From: Bacteroidales bacterium | GTDB lineage: Bacteria > Bacteroidota > Bacteroidia > Bacteroidales > JAADJA01 | Length of the DNA: 36,626 nt | Assembly: GCA_016933115.1 (NCBI GenBank) | Contig: JAFGBL010000088.1 | Coordinates: 1 to 36,626, forward strand | Direction: 5' to 3' | Part shown: piece after piece, positions 8,776-16,430 of the stretch | Layout of the letters: each line of letters starts with the position of its first letter | Position numbering within the stretch: the first letter of the stretch is position 1 | The notes under the pieces: model-generated | Told to the model about the DNA's origin: nothing | The model's database searches: none | The model's input: only the letters and a program-made list of their open reading frames with translations | Translations under genes and position numbers: made by a program

Positions 8776-10083
8776 ATGAACAAAAAAATCGGTATCCGCC
8801 ATGAGGATAAATACAGAATGGAAAGGCGCGTAGCCATTATTCCGAATCATGTTGAAAAACTCACCCGTGAACATGGCCTGGAATTCCTTGTTGAACAATC
8901 ACCCAAACGTATTTTTAAACACGAGGAATTTGAAGCCGCCGGAGCAAGGATTGTTGACAATCTGGGTTCGGCTCCCGTAATCTTCGGAGTGAAAGAGATG
9001 CCTAACGATTTTTTTGAGGCCGGTAAAACATATATTTTCTTTTCACATGTAATCAAGGGCCAACCCTACAACATGCCGATGCTTCGTAAAATGATAGAAA
9101 AAAAGGTGAACCTGATCGATTACGAAAAAGTGGAGGATGAATCGGGTCGCCGGCTTATTTTTTTCGGAAAGTTTGCCGGCCTGGCAGGTATGATCAATTC
9201 ACTGTGGTCGCTGGGGCAAAGATTAAAAGAGTTCGGAATTCATACACCGTTTCTCGCCATTAAACAATCCCATCAGTACGATTCTCTGGAAGAAGCCCGG
9301 GAGGTGATATCCGCAGTAGGACAGCAAATAATTGAAAACGGTCTTCCAAAAGAAATCACCCCTCTGACGATTGGATTTACAGGATATGGTAATGTTTCGA
9401 ATGGGGCGCAGGAAATTGCTGCTCTGTTGCCGGTTAAAGAAATTTCGCCAAAAGAATTGTTAACTCTGAAAGACAAGAAAACTCTTCCTACAAATGTCTT
9501 ATATAAAGTTATATTTAAGGAATGGGACCTTTCAAAACCGAAAAATCCTGATATGGAGTTTGAATTGAGCCACTATTATGCTCATCCTGAAATGTATGAA
9601 AGTGTCTTTGAACAATACATTCCACACCTTACCGTACTGATGAACTGCATGTACTGGGATAAAAAGTATCCCAGGATTGTCACGAAGGATTATCTTGAAA
9701 AGCTGTATTCGCAGGGAGCTCCCAAATTAACGGTTATCGGGGATATAAGCTGCGATCAGGACGGTTCCATTGAATGTACCCACAAAGGAACAGAGATCGA
9801 AGATCCGGTTTTTGTATATAATCCTTTTACACGCAAGCCTGTGATGGGCTTTAAGGGTGATGGTTTATTGATCATGGCAGTCGATATTTTGCCCAGCGAA
9901 TTGCCACGTGAATCCTCAATTGCTTTCAGCAATGCCCTGCTCAAATATATTCCTGCCATTGCATCTGCCGATTATAGTGAGAATTTCGAAAACCTCAATC
10001 TTCCTGCCCCCATAAAACGGGCATTAATTCTGCATAACGGCCAGTTTACGACGGATTATCAATATTTATCGAAATTTCTATAG
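8776..10083 (+). CDS. Lysine-ketoglutarate reductase (saccharopine-forming), LOR domain protein
   Basis: A 435-aa protein with the alanine-dehydrogenase-type fold, resembling the N-terminal LOR half of the animal/plant bifunctional enzyme AASS. It condenses lysine with 2-oxoglutarate using NADPH to give saccharopine. Visible features are the start IGIRHEDKYRMERRVAIIP, the substrate-domain segments VKEMPNDFF and SHVIKGQPYNMPML, and the nucleotide-binding glycine motif TIGFTGYGNVSNGAQE. The C-terminal region has GDISCDQDGSIECTHKGT. The next gene, 9 bp downstream, encodes the matching saccharopine dehydrogenase, so the two halves fused in eukaryotes are separate and co-transcribed here. The direction is inferred to be lysine breakdown. 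Confidence 0.88.
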   Translation: MNKKIGIRHEDKYRMERRVAIIPNHVEKLTREHGLEFLVEQSPKRIFKHEEFEAAGARIVDNLGSAPVIFGVKEMPNDFFEAGKTYIFFSHVIKGQPYNMPMLRKMIEKKVNLIDYEKVEDESGRRLIFFGKFAGLAGMINSLWSLGQRLKEFGIHTPFLAIKQSHQYDSLEEAREVISAVGQQIIENGLPKEITPLTIGFTGYGNVSNGAQEIAALLPVKEISPKELLTLKDKKTLPTNVLYKVIFKEWDLSKPKNPDMEFELSHYYAHPEMYESVFEQYIPHLTVLMNCMYWDKKYPRIVTKDYLEKLYSQGAPKLTVIGDISCDQDGSIECTHKGTEIEDPVFVYNPFTRKPVMGFKGDGLLIMAVDILPSELPRESSIAFSNALLKYIPAIASADYSENFENLNLPAPIKRALILHNGQFTTDYQYLSKFL

Positions 10084-10092
10084 GATTCAAAG

Positions 10093-11421
10093 ATGAAAAA
10101 TATTTTAATTTTAGGCGCAGGATTGTCCACACCCAGCCTGATTAAATATTTATTGGATAATTCTACTGAATTTGGTTGGAAAGTAATTCTTGGCGATATT
10201 TCGGTGCAATTGGCCGAAATGCGGATTCAAGGGCATCCTAACGGAAAGGTTATCAAATTCGATATTTTTAATGATGAGCAAAGGGCTGAAGAGATTAAAA
10301 ATGCAGATATCATAATCTCTATGTTGCCGGCCAGGCTCCATTACCTTGTTGTCCGTACCTGCCTGAAATTCAAAAAAGACCTGGTGACCGCCTCATACGT
10401 ATCCGCGGAAATAAGAAACTTTCATGAAGAAGCACGTGAGAATGGTATGATTATTTTGAATGAGATTGGACTTGATCCCGGTATCGACCATATGTCGGCC
10501 ATGAGGATCATCGACAATATCAAAAATTTCGGGGGAATTTTAAAGGCCTTTCGTTCTTCCACTGGTGGACTGGTTGCTCCCCGCTATGATAACAATCCGT
10601 GGAATTATAAATTCACATGGAACCCCAGGAATGTTGTTATTGCAGGACAGGGGGGTGCACAATTCATTAGCTACGGTTCTTACAAGCATGTTCCCTACCA
10701 CAAAGTCTTTACACGCCTGCAAAAAATCTTTATTGACGGATATGGAGAGTTTGAGGTGTATCCGAACAGAGACTCTCTTAAATATCGGTCGGAATATGGG
10801 ATTGATGATATCCCCACCATGTTCCGGGGTACCATTCGCAAGCCCGGATTCAGCAAGACCTGGAATGCATTGGTTCAGGCAGGTGTCACCGATGATTCTT
10901 ATATTGTTGAAAATTCAGATAATCTCACTTACAATAAGTTCATCAATAGCTTTTTGCGGCACAAAAACGGAAAGTCGGTTGAAGAAAAATTTGCAGAATA
11001 CACTGGCCTTGAACCCGATTCGTTCGATATGTATAAATTGCGTTGGCTGGGATTGTTTGAGGCGGAGAAAATTGGATTAAAGAATGCAACTCCGGCGCAG
11101 ATTCTGCAAAAAAGGTTAGAAGAAAAATGGAAACTCGAACCGGAAGATAAAGATATGATCGTGATGCAGCATAGGTTCGAATATGAAATGAATGGATTGG
11201 AACATACATTGGTTTCATCTATGGTTGTTGAAGGTAAAGATTCAGTGCATACAGCTATGGCACAAACTGTTGGGCTTCCGGTGGCCATCGCAGCTAAAAA
11301 GATCCTCTTGGGTGAAATCTCACTAACAGGTGTTCATATCCCCACCAAAAAGATGATCTATGAGCCGGTTTTAAAGGAACTTGAGAAATATGGTATTGCA
11401 TTTAAAGAACAAAAATCATAA
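10093..11421 (+). CDS. Saccharopine dehydrogenase (glutamate-forming)
   Basis: A 442-aa protein with an N-terminal Rossmann domain (KNILILGAGLSTPSLIKYL) and a saccharopine dehydrogenase C-terminal domain containing NEIGLDPGIDHMSAMRIID and YPNRDSLKY. It oxidises saccharopine to glutamate and 2-aminoadipate-6-semialdehyde, the second step of lysine breakdown. It matches the C-terminal half of AASS. It begins 9 bp after the lysine-ketoglutarate reductase gene, which strongly supports the pathway assignment. A carboxynorspermidine dehydrogenase-like role is a less likely alternative. Confidence 0.88.
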   Translation: MKNILILGAGLSTPSLIKYLLDNSTEFGWKVILGDISVQLAEMRIQGHPNGKVIKFDIFNDEQRAEEIKNADIIISMLPARLHYLVVRTCLKFKKDLVTASYVSAEIRNFHEEARENGMIILNEIGLDPGIDHMSAMRIIDNIKNFGGILKAFRSSTGGLVAPRYDNNPWNYKFTWNPRNVVIAGQGGAQFISYGSYKHVPYHKVFTRLQKIFIDGYGEFEVYPNRDSLKYRSEYGIDDIPTMFRGTIRKPGFSKTWNALVQAGVTDDSYIVENSDNLTYNKFINSFLRHKNGKSVEEKFAEYTGLEPDSFDMYKLRWLGLFEAEKIGLKNATPAQILQKRLEEKWKLEPEDKDMIVMQHRFEYEMNGLEHTLVSSMVVEGKDSVHTAMAQTVGLPVAIAAKKILLGEISLTGVHIPTKKMIYEPVLKELEKYGIAFKEQKS

Positions 11422-11690
11422 CCATGAGCAGCAAGGTTGATTTAACTTTTCGTTATCAAAAGATTAATAACAACTGATTCACCCCCTTCAACCAACCTGT
11501 CCGCCCAAGATTTACTGGAGGTGAATTCAACCATTTCATCGAATTAACCAATCCTCCAAAGAAGTCTTTGTGAATGACTCTTGACCAATCGGTTCATAAA
11601 ACCGTAAAATTTATTTTCATAAAAGCTTTTTTGTCACGGATATATTTATAAAATTAGCGGCTTATTTCGTAATATTCAAAACACATAAAT

Positions 11691-13028
11691 ATGAAAAATG
11701 TATTAATTCTGGGTGCTGGAATGGTTGTGAAGCCTATTGTTCAGTATCTGCTAAACAGAGGTTATCAGGTTACGGTTGCCACCCGTACCAAATCTAAAGC
11801 TGATTCCATGATTGGAGGACATCCAAATGGGACAGCACTGGCATGGATGGTGAATGATGATACGATGCTGGAAAGTTTAATCCGGGAGCACGATTTGACG
11901 GTCAGCCTGCTACCCTATGCTTACCATGTGATGGTGGCCAAAATATGCATTGCCAATAAAAAGAATATGGTTACCACTTCCTATGTAAAGCCTGAAATGA
12001 AAGCTTTGCATGAAGATGCAAAAAAAGCAGGGATCATCATTCTGAATGAATTGGGTTTGGATCCGGGAATTGATCATATGTCGGCCATGCGTATCATACA
12101 TCACGTGCATGATAAAGAAGGTCGGATCGAAGAGTTTTATTCTCTTTGCGGTGCTTTGCCTGCTCCTGAAGCATGCGATAATCCCTTCAATTACAAATTT
12201 TCCTGGAGTCCCAAAGGTGTAGTAATGGCCAGTAATAATGACGGGAAATATCTTCGCCACGGCGAAATAAAATATATACCGCCAGAAGGCCTGTTCAAAA
12301 ATCCCATGAGTACAGATTTCCCCGAGGTTGGCCCTCTTGAAATTTATCCTAACCGTGATTCGCTACCCTATATTGATCTTTATGGTATTCCTGAAACAAA
12401 AACCATTTTCCGTGGAACTTTCAGGCATCCGGGTTGGTGTGAATCACTGGATGCCATGAAAGCATTAAAATTGATCACCAACGATAAATACAATTTTACC
12501 GGAATGACCTATGCAGATATGGTTGCAAAACTCATTGATGAAAAGGACTCATCGGATATCAAATCAAAAGCAGCAAAATTCCTGGGATTGAATCAGGACG
12601 CCTATGCCTTAAAGGCTATCGAATGGCTGGGCTTGTTTAGCAACAAACCGATGAACCGGAATGAGGATTCCCCCTTTGAAATTGTTTCCGACATCATGAT
12701 TGAAAAGATGATGATCGGTAAAAAAGAGCGGGATATGGTGGTGATGCAGCACTTGTTTTTGGCTTCATATCCTGACGGTTCAAAAGAGGTCATTAAATCG
12801 AGCATGCTAGATTTCGGTACTTTGGAAAAAGATACTGCCGTAGCTCGTACTGTTGCATTGCCTGCTGCCATGGGTGTTGAGATGATTTTGGAAGGGAAAA
12901 TAGATTTAACGGGAGTATATATTCCGGTTGTTCCCGAAATTTACAATCCGATTCTGGACCAGCTAGAAACAGTTGGCATTAGGATGGTTGAGCAATACGG
13001 ACTGCCGGAAAGTGAGATTTTGAAGTAA
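11691..13028 (+). CDS. Second saccharopine dehydrogenase-family protein (divergent paralogue)
   Basis: A 445-aa paralogue of the preceding gene, with the same fold and landmarks: KNVLILGAGMVVKPIVQYLL, NELGLDPGIDHMSAMRII, IYPNRDSLPYIDLYGIP and a shared ending pattern (DLTGVYIPVVPEIYNP against SLTGVHIPTKKMIYEP). The sequence between these blocks has diverged considerably, so this is not a recent duplication. It lies 269 bp after the first copy, which leaves room for its own promoter, and is closed by a terminator. It may be a second saccharopine dehydrogenase used under other conditions or have a related substrate; sequence alone does not decide. Confidence 0.85.
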   Translation: MKNVLILGAGMVVKPIVQYLLNRGYQVTVATRTKSKADSMIGGHPNGTALAWMVNDDTMLESLIREHDLTVSLLPYAYHVMVAKICIANKKNMVTTSYVKPEMKALHEDAKKAGIIILNELGLDPGIDHMSAMRIIHHVHDKEGRIEEFYSLCGALPAPEACDNPFNYKFSWSPKGVVMASNNDGKYLRHGEIKYIPPEGLFKNPMSTDFPEVGPLEIYPNRDSLPYIDLYGIPETKTIFRGTFRHPGWCESLDAMKALKLITNDKYNFTGMTYADMVAKLIDEKDSSDIKSKAAKFLGLNQDAYALKAIEWLGLFSNKPMNRNEDSPFEIVSDIMIEKMMIGKKERDMVVMQHLFLASYPDGSKEVIKSSMLDFGTLEKDTAVARTVALPAAMGVEMILEGKIDLTGVYIPVVPEIYNPILDQLETVGIRMVEQYGLPESEILK

Positions 13029-13049
13029 GACTTTTATAAAATCACTAAT

Positions 13050-13079
13050 AAAGCCCCGTCATTTCAGCCGGGGCTTTTT
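13050..13079 (+). terminator. Rho-independent terminator after the saccharopine dehydrogenase paralogue
   Basis: Stem AAAGCCCCG (13050-13058) pairs with CGGGGCTTT (13069-13077) over a 10-nt loop, followed by a run of T's to 13079. It begins 21 bp after the stop codon and ends the lysine-catabolism block. Confidence 0.85.
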
Positions 13080-13131
13080 CATAAAAATAGTTAATCCATT
13101 GAGCAAAGTTATCTGTTGGTGGTTATTTTAT

Positions 13132-13139
13132 TAATTTTG
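13132..13139 (+). promoter_or_regulatory. Candidate -7 box before the TerB/J-domain gene
   Basis: TAATTTTG matches TAnnTTTG exactly, 25 bp before the start codon at 13165 and after the preceding terminator. No convincing -33 TTTG lies at the right spacing, so the call is tentative. Confidence 0.35.
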
Positions 13140-13164
13140 GCGGCAATCGAAAAAAAGAATTAAC

Positions 13165-13923
13165 ATGGCGAAATATGGAAAATGGGTCGGACTGGGACTG
13201 GGCTGGGCTTTAGGTGGCCCGATAGGTGGTTTGTTGGGCCTGGTATTCGGTTCGATGTATGATGGAATGCAGGGTGGGGTGTTTGAGTATCAGGGGGCAC
13301 AAGGCCATCCGTATGGCGCACCCGCAGGAACGACCAAAACCCGGCCGGGTGATTTTGCAGCGAGCCTCATCGTGCTTTCGGCTGCCATTATGAAAGCCGA
13401 TGGCAAGGTCTTAAAGTCTGAGCTTGATTATGTAAAACAATTTTTCGTCAGGCAGTTTGGTGAGCAACTGGCAAAGGAAAACATGCTGGTTCTGCGCGAA
13501 CTGTTGAAACAAAATATCAATGTACAGGAAATCGCACAGCAAATCAGATTGTACATGGATTCTGCTTCCAAATTGCAACTTCTTCATTTTTTGTTTGGGA
13601 TATCCTCGGCAGATGGGCATGTTCACACATCCGAGGTAGATGAGATCAGGCGGATCAGTAATTTTTTGGGTATCCGTTCGGCTGAGTTTGAGTCCATCAA
13701 AGCCATGTTTTACAAGGATGTTTACAGCGCTTACAAAATACTTGAAACCACCCCGGATGCCAACGAAGATGAATTGAAAAAAGCCTATCGCAAAATGGCC
13801 ACCAAATACCACCCCGATAAGGTGAGCCACCTGGGAGAAGAATTCCAGAAAGCTGCCAAGGAAAAATTCCAGGAAGTGCAGGCTGCTTATGAGCAGATCA
13901 AGAAGGAACGGGGGATGAAGTAG
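13165..13923 (+). CDS. TerB-domain J-protein (DjlA-like co-chaperone)
   Basis: A 252-aa protein. The N-terminal 40 residues are Gly-rich and hydrophobic (LGLGWALGGPIGGLLGLVFG), probably a membrane-associating helix pair. Residues about 62-175 form a TerB-like helical domain with two acidic segments (IMKADGKVLKSELDYV and ISSADGHVHTSEVDEI) that resemble metal-binding loops. A C-terminal J domain (about 188-250) has the HPD motif at residues 216-218 that stimulates DnaK ATPase. This order matches DjlA/TerB-J proteins, inner-membrane DnaK partners. It stands alone between a terminator and a heptamer repeat array that starts directly after its stop codon. Confidence 0.88.
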   Translation: MAKYGKWVGLGLGWALGGPIGGLLGLVFGSMYDGMQGGVFEYQGAQGHPYGAPAGTTKTRPGDFAASLIVLSAAIMKADGKVLKSELDYVKQFFVRQFGEQLAKENMLVLRELLKQNINVQEIAQQIRLYMDSASKLQLLHFLFGISSADGHVHTSEVDEIRRISNFLGIRSAEFESIKAMFYKDVYSAYKILETTPDANEDELKKAYRKMATKYHPDKVSHLGEEFQKAAKEKFQEVQAAYEQIKKERGMK

Positions 13924-13927
13924 GGGC

Positions 13928-14102
13928 AGAGAGCGGGGAGCTGAGGGCAGAGAGCATGGAGCAAAGTGCAAAGGGCGGAGACCGGAGAGTCGAGAGCGGA
14001 GAGCAAAGGGCGGAGAGCGGAGAGCGGAGAGCAGAGGGCGGAGAGCAGAGGGCGGAGAGTAAAGAGCAAAGAGCGAAGGGTTTGGTGCGAAGGGTAAAGA
14101 GT
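13928..14102. repeat. Array of 25 degenerate 7-bp repeats, unit near GGAGAGC
   Basis: Directly after the J-protein stop codon, 25 heptamers run without a single insertion or deletion. Common units are GGAGAGC, AAAGGGC, AGAGGGC and AAAGAGC; the sixth and seventh bases are nearly fixed. The plus strand is almost wholly purine apart from the last C or T of each unit. Because seven is not a multiple of three, open frames on both strands run through it with repetitive peptides (for example SALCSPLSALR); these are artefacts. It resembles short tandemly repeated repetitive sequences known from cyanobacteria. Confidence 0.9.
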
Positions 14103-14159
14103 GGCGCCAGTGGTAAGAGACAAAGAGGCAGCAACGCAGGGTAAAAGTATATTTTATAC

Positions 14160-14271
14160 CGTCATTGCGAGGATTCCGATGGCTATCGGGAGACGAAGCA
14201 ATCTCAATGTTGGATAGTTTAGAATATTTGAAGATTGCTTCTCCCGCTGAAAATGCGGGCTCGCAATGACG
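14160..14271. repeat. Palindromic intergenic repeat, copy 1 (CGTCATTGCGAG type)
   Basis: Perfect 12-bp outer arms, CGTCATTGCGAG at 14160-14171 and CTCGCAATGACG at 14260-14271, enclose inner inverted segments GAAGCAATCT and AGATTGCTTC. It can fold into one long hairpin. A second copy lies at 16294-16423. The right arm ends 4 bp beyond the stop codon of the esterase gene. Repeats of this sequence type are widespread in bacterial genomes (from memory). Confidence 0.88.
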
Positions 14272-14275
14272 TTCA

Positions 14276-16273
14276 TTATTTAACTTTTATAATTTTCTTT
14301 GTTATTGTTTCATTTCCGATTTGCACTCGGCAGAAATACATACCTGCCGGAATTTCCCTTAAATCCATAATAATTTCCTTTGTCCCCGATGGTTGATTAT
14401 TAAATTCCCAGCTTTTCAGACAAATGCCGGTAGTGTTGAAAATACAAACTTTTGCGGGTTCGGAGTTTGAAACATTCAAACTTAAAACAGCATGTTCACT
14501 GACCGGGTTGGGGGAAATGCATATTTCGATTTCGCTGTAAATATCCTTTACAGTGGTTAAGCAGGCCTCTTCCACCTCCTCCGGGCTGTTGCAGCCTGGG
14601 GCGTTGTTATGAATGCTAACATTTCCGTTTGGAGCGATCAGGTAATTACAAATGCTTTCAACATTACAACCTGATAACAGTGGATTGGCCCATATATAAA
14701 TACCTTGAATAGAGTTTGACTCTATGTTATCTAAACCGTTCAAAATCTCAAGTGCAGTGCCAATTATGGTAAGATGTCCTCCAATAGACGTTATACTTGA
14801 TAATGAAGATATATCATCCAACAATGGATTGCTATAAATTTGTAAGTCTCCTCCGATTAAATTCAAATTTTCGAGACCGTTCAAATTAGTTATGGCTTGA
14901 TTCCCCTCTTCAAAACCTATCCACATATTTCCTCCTATGGAAGTTAATCCTTCCAAACCCAGCAAATTTGTCAACGAGTCTTGGAAACTTATAATAAGGT
15001 CTTCACCAACAAATTTTAAATTATTCAGTCCTTCAAGATTATTAAGTAATGTCTTGCAGGGGAAAATCGTACTGTAATAGCCTAGTTCAAGGTTACCACC
15101 AATGGACACCAAACCACTTAATCCATTTAAATTTGAAATAGTATCAATCATTAAGACGCTACCTATCCTAACATCCCCCTCAATCTCCGTGCAATAGGGA
15201 TAGTTGGCCGGGAAACTGTCTATATGAGCCTGGGTGGTAATAGTGATCCCTTCGGGAAGGCAGGAAGAACAAATAATGTTAAAAATGGAATCAAGAAAAA
15301 TAAAAGCTTCCTGCTTAAACTCCAGCGGCATGGTATGACCACCGCTATGACTAAAAAATGTTGCCGGGATCCCATACGCATCCAGGCTGTCCTTCAGGGC
15401 AACATTACCGGGATAAGTTCCCAAAGCATCGTTCACCCCATCCCCAAATAACATTCCGAAATCATCATCCGGTGTGAGTTGTTTTACTATTTGATGACCG
15501 CTGTGTTCCAGCCATTTGGTTAAAACTGTATCAATGTATTGTCCCTGGTCATCAAGAACATATTCTACAATAGCCGGATCGATCCAGGTCTGAGGGCTGT
15601 TCATGTTGGGTGAAAAATCCCCGCTTAGAAGGAACGCCAGTTTTGTAACAAATCCTGTATTAGCATTATTAAAATCGTAAAAATAGGGCGGGCCAGAGGT
15701 TTGTTCATTAATAATAAGATTATGCCAGTTGTCCAGACATACTTCCATAACACCACCATATCCATGTGCCGCTATGGCCCTGAACTTATCTTTATATGAA
15801 ATACCTGGGTCAAAACATCCGTTACCGCCCATGGATTGACCCATAAGGGCTCTTTTGTTTTTGTTGGGAAAGGCCCTGTAATTTTCTTCAATATAATCTA
15901 CAACTTCAGTAAAGTTATAGGTCTCAAAATCACCCCAGAGTGGTGAGTTCACGTACATGGTCCCACCAAAAGGTCCTGCCTGGTTGTTGGCACAAACCAT
16001 AATAAAGGGTTCGATTTCGTTATTTAATATCATCTCATTCGCTATTGGGGCATAATACTGAAGATCATCCTGATTTGTAAGCCAACCATGCAGGAAATAT
16101 ACAACCGGGTAATACTGGTCGGGATTTTCATCGTAACCTGGGGGTAAATACACATCTACAAGCATTGTCTGTTCAAGGACATTGCTATAAAATGAATCAT
16201 CAATAATATTGACTTGTGCGAACAATAATTTTGCTGTTAAAACAACTACAGTTATAAGTGTAATTTTTTTCAT
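14276..16273 (-). CDS. Secreted esterase with leucine-rich-like repeats and T9SS sorting domain
   Basis: A 665-aa modular exported protein. Residues 1-20 are a signal peptide (KKITLITVVVLTAKLLFAQ). Residues about 25-335 are an alpha/beta hydrolase of the esterase D / feruloyl esterase type: VVYFLHGW oxyanion region, nucleophile Ser147 in GQSMGG and probable His313 in SHSGGHTMP. Residues about 345-575 hold irregular repeats (NLNGLSGLVSIGGNLEL, GLEGLTSIGGNMWI) like receptor L-domain leucine-rich repeats. The last 80 residues (ISPNPVSEH ... ETITKKIIKVK) are a type A T9SS sorting domain. I start at 16273, not the in-frame ATG at 16300, because that ATG lies inside the palindromic repeat and would bury the signal peptide. 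The substrate is unknown, perhaps plant-type polysaccharide esters. Confidence 0.85.
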   Translation of the reverse strand: MKKITLITVVVLTAKLLFAQVNIIDDSFYSNVLEQTMLVDVYLPPGYDENPDQYYPVVYFLHGWLTNQDDLQYYAPIANEMILNNEIEPFIMVCANNQAGPFGGTMYVNSPLWGDFETYNFTEVVDYIEENYRAFPNKNKRALMGQSMGGNGCFDPGISYKDKFRAIAAHGYGGVMEVCLDNWHNLIINEQTSGPPYFYDFNNANTGFVTKLAFLLSGDFSPNMNSPQTWIDPAIVEYVLDDQGQYIDTVLTKWLEHSGHQIVKQLTPDDDFGMLFGDGVNDALGTYPGNVALKDSLDAYGIPATFFSHSGGHTMPLEFKQEAFIFLDSIFNIICSSCLPEGITITTQAHIDSFPANYPYCTEIEGDVRIGSVLMIDTISNLNGLSGLVSIGGNLELGYYSTIFPCKTLLNNLEGLNNLKFVGEDLIISFQDSLTNLLGLEGLTSIGGNMWIGFEEGNQAITNLNGLENLNLIGGDLQIYSNPLLDDISSLSSITSIGGHLTIIGTALEILNGLDNIESNSIQGIYIWANPLLSGCNVESICNYLIAPNGNVSIHNNAPGCNSPEEVEEACLTTVKDIYSEIEICISPNPVSEHAVLSLNVSNSEPAKVCIFNTTGICLKSWEFNNQPSGTKEIIMDLREIPAGMYFCRVQIGNETITKKIIKVK

Positions 16274-16293
16274 GATGTTCTTGTTTTTGAGGC

Positions 16294-16423
16294 CCGTCAT
16301 TGCGAGGAAATTGGGCTGGGAATTGTGAGGGCTGACGAAGCAATCTCAATATTGAATAGTGCACTGTATTAGGAGATTGCTTCGCTCTGACCCTTTATCC
16401 TCCCTGTTGGCTCGCAATGACGG
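16294..16423. repeat. Palindromic intergenic repeat, copy 2 (CGTCATTGCGAG type)
   Basis: Perfect 13-bp outer arms, CCGTCATTGCGAG at 16294-16306 and CTCGCAATGACGG at 16411-16423, with inner arms GAAGCAATCTC and GAGATTGCTTC. It shares arms with copy 1, while the segments between them differ. Its right arm ends 7 bp beyond the stop codon of the C10 peptidase gene, and its left arm starts 20 bp upstream of the esterase start codon. It could act as a terminator for the peptidase transcript. Confidence 0.88.
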
Positions 16424-16430
16424 TCATTAA

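Noticed and set aside
13928..14102. CRISPR array
   Set aside because: The heptamers, the 9-bp arrays and the 21-bp repeats have no spacers between constant repeats of 23-40 bp, and no cas gene is present.
13887..14144. Open frames on both strands over the heptamer array
   Set aside because: Their repetitive peptides are by-products of a 7-bp unit free of stops; there is no family resemblance and they disagree in strand.
16274..16300. Upstream in-frame ATG for the esterase at 16300
   Set aside because: It lies inside the left arm of palindromic repeat copy 2 and would put nine polar residues before a normal signal peptide that starts at 16273.
14160..16423. Composite transposon formed by the two palindromic repeats around the esterase
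   Set aside because: The repeats are short palindromes in the same orientation, with no transposase and no target-site duplication visible; their position after two different stop codons fits a dispersed intergenic repeat better.
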